Source: Microdochium bolleyi
Lineage: Eukaryota > Ascomycota > Sordariomycetes > Xylariales > Microdochiaceae
Reading direction: 5' to 3'
Length of the DNA: 64,000 nucleotides
Assembly (NCBI GenBank): GCA_001566295.1
Contig: KQ964249.1
Location: 124,001 to 188,000 of the forward strand
A program made the position numbers and the translations under genes. The notes under the pieces are model-generated. The model did no database searches and had not been told where the DNA came from. It saw only the letters and a list, made by a program, of their open reading frames with translations. This document shows, one piece after another, positions 11,581 to 22,117 of this stretch. Position 1 is the stretch's first letter; each line of letters opens with the position of its first letter.

Positions 11581-12281
11581 ATGACCGACCCGAAGTCGAC
11601 GAACGTCCCGGGTGGCTCCATCGAAATGGCCATCGACCACCAACAAGAGCAAAAGAAGCAGCAGCAGCAGGACGACAGCAAGGCCATCATCCACGACGCC
11701 AAGACTATTCCCGACGACAAGAACGGCCAGAACAAGCACAAGCACAACAATGCCATCGACCAAAAGCCCCAAGAGGAGGAGGACCACGACGACGCCGCGG
11801 TCGTATGCAGCCGCGGATGGCGCACCGCGAAGCTCACCTTCTCCCTCGTCTCCCTGCTCCTCTCCGTCGCCGCGCTGTGCCTCGCGGCGCTGAGTTACAT
11901 CCGCACCGAGGGCTACGCGTACGACACGTACACGAGCTTCGTGGTCGCCCCGTGCGCGATCTGCTGGGCCCTCGCGGAGATCATCACCACCATCGTCCGC
12001 CGTCGCCGGAGGGGGGGCATCCACCCGGGCGCGCATGTAGCCGCGCACCTGCTCCTGTGGATCGGCTTGCAGAACGCCGTCATGTTCGACGCGCTTGACG
12101 TCCAGCAGCTGCGCAGCACCGTGCGCGACGCGGTCGAGAACTACGCGGGCTGGCAGTCCGCGGGGCACGTCGAGTTTGTCGTCTCGGGAATGTTTGGGCG
12201 TGTGATATACGCGCAGCTGGTGGCCAACTCGATCCTCTTGTGAGTCTCAACTTTTTATCTCCAACCGCTCATGTTTGGTGG

Positions 12282-12314
<33 letters not shown>

Positions 12315-12630
12315 GGATTAAAGAGAGAGCATGCTGACGTTTCAAATAATGCCCAATCTTAGGACCATACACCTCGCTCTCTTCGTACGTGCCTGTGTCG
12401 AGACGCACCGTCGCCGCCGGCCCGCTCGTGCTGCTGCTGCCGCCGCCGCTTTTGCTGCCCGGCAGGCCGCAATGGACCGCCGGCGAGAGCAAAAGCAGCA
12501 GCAGCAAGAGGAGCAGAGCCGGGCCAGCGAGGCCCCGCAGCAGTCGCTGCCGCTATACGCCGACCAGCCACCGCCTTACTCCGAAGCGGCGGTCGAGGCT
12601 CCTGAACGGGCAGTGTCTCTAGGGCGTTGA
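11581..12630 (+). CDS. Tandem tetraspan (MARVEL-like) membrane protein, copy C
   Basis: Two exons, 11581-12239 and 12363-12630, encode 308 residues. The 123-nt intron sits at the same place and phase (2) as in copy B, just before TIHLALFVRACVETH, and contains a CGT microsatellite. The N-terminus is distinctive: about 75 hydrophilic residues rich in Gln, Lys, Asp and His precede the first helix (SRGWRTAKLTFSLVSLLL). The other family segments are VVAPCAICWALAEIITTIV and GIHPGAHVAAHLLLWIGL. After FVRACVETH the tail is Arg/Ala/Gln rich and ends with a PPPYSEA motif, a PPxY element of the kind bound by WW domains of Nedd4/Rsp5-type ubiquitin ligases. That partnership is inferred. It is the most diverged of the three copies, keeping the helix core but not the tails. 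Confidence 0.85.
12283..12314. repeat. (CGT)n trinucleotide microsatellite in the intron of tetraspan copy C
   Basis: About ten uninterrupted CGT units, entirely within intron 12240-12362. It does not change the protein but makes this intron a likely polymorphic marker. Confidence 0.95.
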
Positions 12631-13184
12631 TGGGGAACTCACTGAGTTGGACGGACGGGCCATTGAGAAAATAGCAATACATAGACCGGAAACAGCCGCC
12701 ACGATGGTTCTCATCTGTCTTTCCTGGGAACAATGCAGTACCGGTTGATGTCTCGTGGAACAGGGCACGTAATATCAGCCTGCTGTCAGGCTTGTGTTTG
12801 TATTAGATCGATCTAGATATCCACGTGTCCCAAAGCAATGGTGCCCCGGTGTGGGGAGGTCACCAAAACGAAGTGGGAAGCTTATCAGCTTGTAATGGAG
12901 AATGGGCAATGCTACTAATATGTGCTGCTAGCCAAACATACAACGTCGGAAGACTTTCCAAGTCGGGCCGCGCGGAGCAAAGAGAGCGACGGGTTTCAGA
13001 AAGACTGGTAGAGTCGCGCTGAGTTGTGAGTAGAGGCCGTGTGGCACTCGGCTTTGTCCAATGGAAGCCTGGTCAGTGGCGGAAATCGTGCTCGTGTCCT
13101 CGTGAAAGAGGCTTGGTCAAAAGAACGGGTTAAGCTAGCCGCTGGAGGCGGCAGCCACCCAAGAGAAAAGCAATGAAAGGGGTA
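12631..13184. other. Convergent intergenic region after tetraspan C
   Basis: 554 bp between the 3' ends of copy C (plus) and the UBTD-like gene (minus). Only 3' flanking sequence is expected and nothing else is seen. Confidence 0.5.
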
Positions 13185-14466
13185 TCAACGGTTGAAAACA
13201 AAGGCATTAATAATGTGGCCCTTCTGCCAGCCCTGATCGTCCAGCGTGGTGCTCTCGTTGAGAATTTTGCCCATGTAGGCGACACGGATGCGCTTGTTCG
13301 GGGGAAGCTACGTGGAAGTCAGCTTTGAGAAGTCATCGCGTGACGCCTGACACAGAATGCGTCCCCTTGCAGCAAAAGACTTACACTTGACTCCTCGGTG
13401 ATCTTCCGCGCGAGGCTGCGGACACTCTCGTCGGCCGCAACCCGCACAACCAAGTCACGCCCGCTCTCGCTCAGCCTCGCCCGCACCGGGAGCAGATCTT
13501 TGCTGTCCACGGCGACTCCCTTCCCCTTCTCCTCGCGGCGGCGCTCGGCCTCGTCCTCGTCGATGTCTGAGCTTGAAGGCTCCTCGTTGGCCCCACGGTC
13601 GCCACCGTGTTGCCGGGTTGAGCTCTTCCGTGCGTCTCCGCTCCCGCTGTCTTCTGCGACGTTGATAGGATCACAGACGATCCACTCTGGCAGCGCGTAG
13701 TAGTTGCCCAGCGAATCGTAGACGCCCCTGGACAGGTTTCCCGTCGGTAAGGTGACCTCTGCCGCCTTCAGTATGCCCTGTGCCGTGGCAAGCGCCTCTG
13801 CTTCGGCCTCGTCCAGGGCGTCACTAGTTCCTCTGCTGTCTGCAAGCCCTTCTTCATCTGCGCCAGCTCCGTCTTGACCTTGCCGAGAGACCGGGCCCCG
13901 GATACTCTGCCTCTTGGATTTCTGCTTCGCGCGATCAGCCTCCCACAGGACCTCGAGCGCCACCTTGATGACCTGCCAGACCTCTGGCCGACCCGTGACG
14001 CGCGTGTCGAAGAACTCCTCCCGCTCCGTGTCGAGGGCGGTGCGTGTCCACGGGCGTTCCTTCGCGGCCCACGTGTGCTTGCGCAGAGGCTTGTCGATGT
14101 GTTCAGAGAGGGGCTGGTGTTCTCGTCGTCGCCGCCGCTGCTGCTGCTGCTGTTGTTGTTGTTGTTGTTGTGGTAGCTCGTCCTCGACGGAGAGGAACTG
14201 CGACCGCCGCCGGATGCGCGCGCTCGTGGGTGATGTTGGTGACGTCTGCGAGCGTGCGGCGCCGCCGTCGTCGTTTGAGATGGTATGTGATGGCACCTGC
14301 GAGTTGATCGCGCGGGCTGAAGGCGAGGCTGTGCCACCAGGATATGGCGCGTTCGGCCCCGCTGGCCTCGAGAAGCAGCACCCCTAAGCACGGAAGCTTG
14401 CTGTTAGTCCGGTGTGGTCGTGGCGCGAGAGCTGAGCCGGCTGCGGTCTGAGCGACAGCGTACCAT
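13185..14466 (-). CDS. UBTD-like protein: N-myristoylation signal, ubiquitin-binding domain and ubiquitin-like domain
   Basis: Exons on the minus strand are 14466-14464, 14383-13385 and 13307-13185, giving 374 residues. Exon 1 contributes only the ATG. The 80-nt intron (donor GTACGC, acceptor TAG) then joins it to GGG-TGC-TGC, so the protein begins MGCCFSRPAGPNAPYPGG, a myristoylation/palmitoylation-type N-terminus. A poly-Gln tract (residues about 73-83) is followed by the UBTD1/2 N-terminal domain: DKPLRKHTW, REEFFDTRVTGRPEVWQVIK, EVTLPTGNLSRGVYDSLGN. The C-terminus is a ubiquitin-like fold (about 300-374) ending KGHIINAFVFNR, whose last 40 residues come from exon 3. Animal UBTD proteins bind ubiquitin and E2 enzymes at membranes, so a similar adaptor role is likely. 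A long acidic linker separates the two domains. The start was chosen because fungal homologues begin MGCC and no other Met precedes it in frame. Confidence 0.85.
14137..14171. repeat. CTG/TTG triplet repeat encoding the poly-Gln tract of the UBTD-like protein
   Basis: On the plus strand GCTGCTG... passes into TTG repeats; read on the minus strand in the gene's frame it gives eleven CAA/CAG codons. The mixture of two Gln codons suggests selection on the amino acid or an old, partly stabilised repeat. Confidence 0.9.
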
Positions 14467-15150
14467 TATGTTTTCAATCGATCGCAGCTGTTCCGTGAAG
14501 CCGCAGTGCCCCTGGCGCAAGACGGGTATGGCAGCCCAAAGAGTCGCGGTGAAGGATCAGTGTCTATGTGAGTGGCCCATTGCCGAGGTCATCATCACTG
14601 CTAGTTGGGGACTCGAGATTGCGGCGCCGAAGGTCGGAGCGAGGGTTTCGGGGCGGTCGTTGTCGTGTCGCGAGGGGAGGAAGCGATGGTGAGGGACACG
14701 TCATGTACGTGTCCGCGACGGCATTTGTGTGGTCGCTAGCACGAGCACGGGCTTGGGATGTGGTGGTGCCGCACGAAGGTGATGTTAAGGTTGGGCGGGA
14801 CGATAAGGATTGGCGCTATGCGGTAATGGTGGTGCAACGTCCGGAGTCATGGACCAGGGGGTCCGGCATCGCCCCTGCACGCCACAAAGTATCAATATCG
14901 ATTACGTGATGGGTCAGGAGCGCATGTTTGGTTCTCAAGATGTGATTCTGGATCGTCGTGAGTAACATCAGGGCTTTCGACGCAAAGTCTACTGCTATGG
15001 GTGCTTGTAAAGTCTTGGACACTGCCAGAGTGGCAGGTCACGCTTTTGAACCGCTAGTTGCGAAGTTCAGTCACCTCAAATTGACACACTCGAAACAGCC
15101 GCCCATCGCGCAATCATCTCCGAGTCCGGCTCGCAGTCGCCCTCATGCTC
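14467..15150. other. Intergenic region between UBTD-like gene and DIM-5 homologue
   Basis: 684 bp lying upstream of the UBTD-like gene and downstream of the methyltransferase. Only short, unsupported frames are present. Confidence 0.5.
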
Positions 15151-16207
15151 TTACCACAGGAACCCCCTGCATTCCTCGCTCCCACACAAACATTCCGTCA
15201 TGTCCTTTTGCTTCTCCGGATCGTACGCGTCCTTGTCTTCGACACCATCGACATAGTCAAATGTCAGCTCCTCCCCACGGTTGATGTCCCGGATCGCGAA
15301 CAGCGCCAAGTCGTGGAGGTGCTTGTCGGCATGATCCCCGACGCGTGCGAAGATGCGCATGTTGGGGTCGCACGAGTGGTTGACAAATCTCGTCGGGCCA
15401 GACATGAACTCGCCGTCGACCTCGAGAGGGGGGCCCCGCAGGCGTTCATCGGGCGAGTCCTCGTTGGAGAACTTGTCAAGGGCGAATAGATAGACGTCTT
15501 TGCGCTCGGCCTTGTGCGAGTCGTTTCTCCGGCGGTCCGCCTCGGCAGATGTGATGATCTCGCCCATGTACTTGTCGACAAACTGGCCCTTCTTGATGTC
15601 GACTGTACTTCGCACACCCCAGCCGCGGTTCTTTGTCCGAAAGATCTGGATTGGGATCTGCCGCCCTCTCTCCACGACCCGATTCGGGCAGTCATGGCCG
15701 CACGCACACATCTCGTGGCATTCGTAAATAGGCTGGCGAGTGTCAAGGATCCTGGAGCGAAGCAGGCCCGCCTTTGAGCCGTGCGAGTGGTAAGCATACG
15801 CCTTCTTGCGGTACTGGCCTGCGTGCTCGTATTCGTCGTCTTCGTCGTCCGAGCTGTTGTTGTCGACCTCCTGTAGGCAGGCACAGGTGCCGTACTGGCA
15901 GTCCTCGCCCTCCTGGCACTCGCAGCCGGAGCGGAAGCCGTCCCTACTGGGCTCAACACCGGTGCCGTGGTAGGAGTCGTCTACGAAGCGGAATTCCGGG
16001 TCCAGCTTGACATCATCTTCATGGTTGACGAGTGTGACAGGGTGGTCCTGGTTCTGCCTGAAGGACCGGATCTGGCAGGCGTGGCAGGTATCTTTCTCAT
16101 CCTCGCGGCCCTGACTGTTGTCAATTCTTGGTTCTCTGCTGGCATTCGGGGTCTGCACGTACCGGCTCGCCGTGGTGGAAAAAGTGTGCTCGAGCAGCCT
16201 CCTCCAT
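15151..16207 (-). CDS. dim-5: Histone H3 lysine-9 methyltransferase, DIM-5/Clr4/KMT1 type
   Basis: Two exons, 16207-16163 and 16110-15151, encode 334 residues. The 52-nt intron (donor GTACGT, acceptor CAG) follows codon 15 (MEEAARAHFFHHGEP). This N-terminus resembles that of Neurospora DIM-5, and an unspliced reading has no ATG in frame. Pre-SET cysteines are seen in GCECQEGEDCQYGTCACL and YECHEMCACGHDCPNR. The SET core contains KNRGWGVR, RFVNHSCDPN and ELTFDYV, and the post-SET zinc site is CLCGSEECRGFLW at the very end. There is no chromodomain, which separates DIM-5 from Clr4 and SUV39H1. In Neurospora this enzyme makes H3K9me3, which directs DNA methylation and silencing of repeats, so its presence implies a working heterochromatin pathway. 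Length is close to the 318 residues of the Neurospora protein. A low-complexity acidic loop (NNSSDDEDDEYEHAG) replaces a shorter one in the pre-SET region. Confidence 0.93.
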
Positions 16208-17246
16208 CAGTGACAAGTTGAGTTGCCGGTGGTGTTACTTTCCATTGCTCTGCAATGTCACCCAGAAGGTGGTGGAGTTCCACGGTGGACCGTGTTTGTG
16301 GATGGAAGCCGCGTCTGGGACTGCAAATCACAGCGGCCACCGAGCCCCACAGTCGCCCGTTTGCGCTTGTGAGCGCTGAAGTGTGGAGTCCGCGTCTCTC
16401 ATTGAAGGTGAAGTGACGACAAAGTTGTCGAGAGACGAACCATTACCTTTAAGGATTGCAGACCAGCATGCGACATGCGACACAAGCCATGAAATGCTCT
16501 CAATTGTCTCGAAAGTCTTGTCTGAGTATGCCGAGGACTCATTGGTCGCAGAAAGGCCGGGCTGGCTCCTGCAAGTAGTGAAGCCAGCTCCACTGTGGGA
16601 GATGTACAAGGGAATGAATCTTGATGGCCACTACATCAGCAGATACAGACTGTGTTGCACTTAGTCAGGAGTGCTAGAGCCACCTGCCAACAGTTCGATT
16701 GCGATGACAAGATGGGCTGCACTCGACCGTGCAACAGGAAATAGCTTCCAGCCGAAAGGGAGCTAGGATCGAAGCCCCTCAACTCCAACAAGCTTTCTGT
16801 TACGAGTGTCCTCTCGCAAACCAGTCAGCACCCCCGTCCTGTGCTGCAACTCGCTGCATGCACGCCACGCAATCGACACATCCAGTTGCAGGTGGTCCAA
16901 TCCAGTTCCAAGGAGCCTGATTACAACCTGACCACACCACACCACACGCCCATGCCAAACAGTCAGCCTGCCACCGCTGAGCAGGCATCGGAAAGAGCCA
17001 TTGCCCATGCCCAGGAGGGAGGGAGAAGAAGTGCATGTCCTCCCATTCCACAGGAATATGAGGTGAGTGTATCTTTTTTCAGATTGATTCAGTCTGTCTG
17101 TCTGTCTGCCAAAAGGCAGCTCAAAATATGAAGCTCGTGCCGCACGAGAACATTCTTGGAAAAACAACATGATGAACGCCTGTAAACGCCTCGCGATTTC
17201 TTTTTCCACCCATGACAAATGAAGATAGACTCGAGAATATCCATGA
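16208..17246. other. Intergenic region upstream of DIM-5 homologue
   Basis: 1.04 kb with no supported gene. It holds the DIM-5 promoter and the 3' flank of the small membrane-protein gene. Short TCTG repeats occur at about 17093-17108. Confidence 0.45.
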
Positions 17247-17728
17247 TCACTTCCTCCCCGACCTCTGCTGCTCCTCCAGCAGCAGCTGCTGCTGCTGCGC
17301 GTTGTACGCGCTCACCGCGGCCTCGAGCTCCTCGAGCGAGCCCCGGTCGCCGTAGGCGTCGAGCATGGCCATCTCACGGTGCTTCCTCGAGGAGCTGCCC
17401 GACGACGAGGACGAGGACGGCGTGGAAGCGGAGAATTCGTCGCTCCCCGGGGAAGAGCCCGAGGAGGAGAAGTGGAGCTGGTTATGCCGCAAGGCGGAGA
17501 GGCCGTAGCCCACGCCAACTGCTGCTATTGTTGCGGCAACACTACAAAGCGGGGGAAAAGTTGACTGTCAGTAAGTGAAATAGAGGGAGATTTGATGAGA
17601 GAGCTTGAGCCTGGGGGGGTATGCAATACTTACAGTCTCTTCTCCATGCGCCCGGACTTGTGCAGCGTGGGGAGGTAGTTTGGGTGCACAGGCGAGACGG
17701 TCGAGAAGGGTCTTGACGCTGAAGGCAT
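17247..17728 (-). CDS. Small single-pass membrane protein, unknown function
   Basis: Two exons, 17728-17634 and 17541-17247, joined over a 92-nt intron (donor GTAAGT, acceptor TAG), encode 129 residues. The first 31 residues are basic and Pro/Ser rich (MPSASRPFSTVSPVHPNYLP), followed by one hydrophobic helix, LVAATIAAVGVGYGL, that spans the splice junction. The rest is a Ser-rich linker and a predicted helix with Gln/Leu repeats ending QQRSGRK. The positively charged N-terminus before a helix is compatible with a mitochondrial inner-membrane or signal-anchor protein; no family was recognised. Coding status rests on the intron restoring a clean membrane helix and on codon use. Alternative: a longer N-terminus cannot be excluded but no upstream in-frame ATG is needed. 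Confidence 0.65.
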
Positions 17729-20345
17729 TTCGGAGTGGGTGCGAGTAGGTATGGGTATCTCGTTTTTAGAATGACTCGGTTGATCTTGGCAATGTCGTTG
17801 AGGATGGAGGAAGATGCAGAGGAATTAAAAGTCACCCAGGGTGGAGGGAGAATCAAGGGTGGTGCCTGTATGGGATGTTGTCGACAGATGTCGCGTGACT
17901 CGGCTGTGGTGTGGTGTGGTTGTCGTGGGCTGGCTACAGCACAGGCGTGGGGTGACAACCCTTGCGAGCTTGCAGGTGTGCGGGATGGGCCGTGTTGGAA
18001 TCGTGCGATGTATCTCTGCTGTCCTGTTGCTCGCCCGTTGAGGATTTGTGAGTATGCCGGGTGTGTCAAGTATTTCCTGTTCTGTTGTGCGAGGTTGGGA
18101 GCTGCTGCTGTTGTCTTCTACTGGTGGACATTTGCAGGATTGCCGAGGCGTTGGTTCGCATGTGATGCTCTTTATACCGAGAGTCCGCTTCGATATCACG
18201 CAGAGCTATCCTCGTTATCCTCGTGCAAGACAGTCCTCGACGTCCAAGGCGTTCCAGAAGCATCAGGCCAAACAGGCACATGAGCGCGGGCCAGCGTGCC
18301 GGGGCAGCATCAGGTATTAATAGGAACCGCTGCCGCGGATGCCTCGTCGCCCACGACACGCTGGGAAGATGAGACACCCGAGGTGTTCCTAATTGTCCCG
18401 GGAGAGTGGGGCCCCAGCCGCGACAAGCTCTGTGGGGTCCGGCTGCGACTGCTCGAGTGTGGGGTGCAGCGGCCCCGTCTGCCGTGTCGCATCCGTATGT
18501 CCGACGCTGCTCCGATGGCTCCCCGGGTTTCGTCCTCGCCCTGGGATCGTCGGATGGCCTGTGACGACACTGACGCGCATCCAGACAAGCAGTGTGTGGT
18601 CTGTCTGGTCACTGCTTTAGTGGTCTTCTCCCTGTATAACTCGATCAGATGCACGTACGCACCGAGTACGGAGGACGATGCGCTTCTAGGCTATGGCCTC
18701 AGAGTCAGTCCAGCTCGGCTCGGCAATGACCCCTGGCATTTCTGTTCCCCCGAGAGCTCATCGCGGATGTGCCCAAGCACAACAGCGGCGAGCCCTCGAG
18801 CTACAACCACCCAACGAGAAATGAAGCCACCAACGCGGGGAAGCCCAATTATGATGGGCAGCTCCCGCGCTAGCCCCCGGATCACTTCCACGGGGACACG
18901 CCCGGCATGCTGTGGTTGGAGATGGCGGCTTCGTGGAGCCGTCATTGGCTCTCCGTACGCAGGCTCGCTCGGGCCACACAGGAATATGTGATCTGTACTC
19001 CAAGCCCAGCGTGCCTGCAACTCTAAACCACACCGAGGAAGCACGGTACTTCCTCACCAATCCACAGCCCTCCTGTGACCGGCTCATCCTTACCTGCGTG
19101 CAACAGATAGCTCCGCTGCCCAGTCTCCCATGGGCAGCTATGCGTACAAGTAACCTTGGTCAGGTCGCACGCACAGACAAATTGGCCTTGCAACAATGAT
19201 ACGCCAAGGGCGAGCATGGGCCAGGCTGGACGACGACCACACGGCCCTTGCCACCCCTGCCACCATGACCACTCAGACATCAACATGGTAGCTTCAATCC
19301 AGTGACTGCTTAAAATAGCAATGAGTTTTCTCTGCTCCGTTCCAGGCTCCCCAGGTGTCCTTCTTTAAGCTGTACTGGCAGCCTTTCTGTTCCGGGACAA
19401 ACCAGCTGTCAGGTGATACGACCCTCGTCGGTCGGGCATGCTGTCAACACATCCCTAGGCCATCTCCCTGATTCCTAATCTTTCCTTGAGAGGCAAACGG
19501 GGAAGCATGCACGCCGTCGAAAGGGCCAAGCCTCGCGCTCGATATACCAGCGCTGCACGTCAGCCATGCAGACTAGGCTCTCTGCTCTATGATCTCTGCT
19601 TGAAAACTTAACCAAGATACTCTTATGTCTGACAAAACCTCTTGTCCCAAAGAGACCGACGTCTCGTGGTGGCCCTGTCCGGAGGTATCGCCTTCACCCG
19701 CATCTATCAACTCCAGGGGGGTCCAGCAATGGTCTTGAAATGCAGTATCGCGTGTTACCGAACCTTCATCCAAGAGACTTCAACAGCAGGACTTTGCTTA
19801 CTTTCTTGCCTGATTGCCTGCTGCGTGCGCTGGCTCGATGGCTCCGCTCGATCAAACAGTTGCGCGACACGCTGGATGTCCGGGAGGTGCGAGCCCTCTA
19901 CATGCTCTGGGACTTTTCTCACCCTTGGGCTGCTTGTGCCGGCTCGGCGATCACGGCAAGGTTTCTGTCCCTCCGTCCCGGTTTCGGGGTGGAGATCATG
20001 ACAACGGACGATTAATGCGGGTTACGTTTCCATTGTTGGTAGTTATTCTTTCTACAGAGAGGCGTCTGGCAGCTCGTTCCGACGAAAGGAGAACAGTGCC
20101 GTGGTCACCTTTATCACCAGTGCAAATTGTTCTTTCTTTTGTGTCAATCGTGGGAATTTTTGAACCTATTGTGAAGACGGCTGAACTCAAATCGCTGGAA
20201 ACAACCATTGGAACCCTACTTGCGGAGATCCTTTCCTCTACGGCTTTTCCCTCGTCATGTTATCCAGACGCAAGCAATCGCATGTCCCAACTATTGCGCC
20301 GGTGAAACCCAAATACACCTAAACCCATATTTCTTCTTTCCATGC
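17729..20345. other. 2.6-kb interval without a supported gene
   Basis: Open frames such as 18296-18991 (plus) and 19642-20001 (plus) have no recognisable motifs, overlap frames of similar length on the other strand, and do not show the G/C-ending codon bias of neighbouring genes. The interval holds the promoter of the small membrane-protein gene and the 3' flank of the sugar transporter. Confidence 0.45.
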
Positions 20346-22117
20346 TCAGACATTCTCGACGTGGACGCGGCCGTCCTCGTGCTTGCCGGTGGGCAGGTCG
20401 CTCGAGGTCTTCTCCAGGCTCAGAGAAGACTCCTGAAACTCCTTGACCTCGGTCGTCTTGAACTTGCGGGCGCTGACCTTGCTTTCGAAGAGCACGTCCA
20501 GCTCGCTGTAGGTGCGGCCCTTGGGCTCGGGGAGGCGGAAGTAGGTCCAGATGGCGCAGAGGAGGCAGGAGCCGGCCCAGAAGAAGCCCGTCTTGGCGCC
20601 CCAGTTCCAGGCGGTGGGGTTCAACATCAGGGGCGTGAGGATGTTGGTGATGATGCCGGTGACGTTGTACAGGTTGCGGGCGAGGACGACGGTCTTGACC
20701 TTTAGGCGGGTCGAGGTGAGCTCGGTGACAAGCGCGTAGCACACGGGGCCGACGGTGCAGTCGTAGATGAAGGTGTAGACCAGAAGCATGGAGCCGATAG
20801 CCCACTGTGCGCCGGTGTTGCCGCGGTCGATGAGGGCAAGGAAGCCGATAATGGCAAGGAGGGCGCACATGATGAGCTGTCCGCCGAGGTAGAGCGTGCG
20901 GCGGCCGAACCAGCCCATGAGCACCCAGGAGAAGATAGTGCCGACGCCACCAAGGCAGAACTGAGCCAGGGTCATGGTGAAGGCATTGCTGACGTCAAGA
21001 CCGGCCTGCTGGTAGAAGTAGCTTGAGGCGCCCATGAAGGTTGAGCCACAAAGAGTCTGGATAGCCCAGACGACACAGACGATTTCAGTGCGGCGCAAGT
21101 CGGTGCCCTTGAAGCAGTCGGTGTAGCTGGTACCTTCGGCGGCGGCCTTCTCAATGGCGTTGGTGTGGATCATCATGGCCACGGCGTCGTTGCTGCTGAA
21201 CTCAGGCAGAGTCTGATTGTTGGTGAGGCGTCTGAGAGACTGCTGGGCCTCTTCGATGCGGCCCTTGCGCACATACCAGTAGGGAGACTCGGGCGCGAAC
21301 CAGAGGAAGAAGGCGATAGGGATCGGCCAGAACCACTGGAGAGCAAAGGGGATCTTGTAGCCCCAGTCATCCGTCCGAGAGAGAAGACCCTTGAGAGTAC
21401 CCGAGGCAATGATCTGGCCAATGACCCAGCAGAGGTTGGTGTAGGTAGTGACGTAGGCACGCAGCTTGGTAGGGCAGACCTCTGAAGCATAGGTGCAGGC
21501 CAGAGTCTGGAAGACGCCGAAGGGGACACCGAGCAGGATCTGGCCGACAAGAAGGACCTCGATGCTGGGAGCAAAGACGGGGAAGAAGATGAAGCAGACG
21601 ATCAGGGTGATGCCACCAGCCATTGTCTTGCGGAAGCCGAACCGGTCGCAGAGGAGGCCCGCAGCGAAGAGGCCAAAGATCTGACCGACGAGAGTGCCGT
21701 TGCCGAGACCCGACTGCCAGGCGGCGGTGAGCTCGTAGGTGCCGTTAGGCTGGAGGTGACCGAACTTGCGCTGGAAGGCAGGATAGCCGAAGAGACTAGA
21801 GATGAGAATGAGATCGAAGCCCTCCATGATGATGCAGGTGCCGAGGGCAATGGACCAGAGGACCTGTAGGCGGACCATGTTAGAAGGGATGCCTCTGTGA
21901 GGAAGCGGGCGTGACCACGGGCAACGGGACTTACAGCCTTGCGGTAGACGGTGAAGGCTTGCTTGACAGTCATGCGGTGCTCGAGCTCTGTGCCGCGCTC
22001 GGCATCGGATTCGACGTGGGCGGCGTTGGGAACCATTGACAGCTTGCGGACCGTGTCCCGGGGCAACTGAACGACCTCGATGCCCAGGGACTGGGAGTGC
22101 TGAGGAAGGGAAGCCAT
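20346..22117 (-). CDS. MFS sugar transporter, alpha-glucoside (maltose) permease type
   Basis: Two exons, 22117-21935 and 21863-20346, encode 566 residues; the 71-nt intron (donor GTAAGT, acceptor CAG) lies before the first membrane helix (VLWSIALGTCIIMEGFDLIL). Twelve hydrophobic helices are expected. Sugar-porter signatures are GLLCDRFGFRKTM after helix 2, PESPYWYVRKGR before the central loop and LPEPKGRTYSEL after the last helix. The MEGFDLILISSLFGYPAF segment and the length match fungal maltose/alpha-glucoside:H+ symporters (MAL11/MAL31 group) better than hexose transporters. The first 61 residues are cytosolic and hydrophilic. The gene is divergent from an alpha-glucosidase with a 1.7-kb shared upstream region, the classic MAL arrangement of uptake plus intracellular hydrolysis. 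A TATATA element (22248-22253) lies about 130 bp upstream of the start. Confidence 0.9.

Noticed and set aside
18296..18991. A 231-codon plus frame upstream of the sugar transporter
   Set aside because: Low-complexity Arg/Ser/Pro translation without domain or codon bias.
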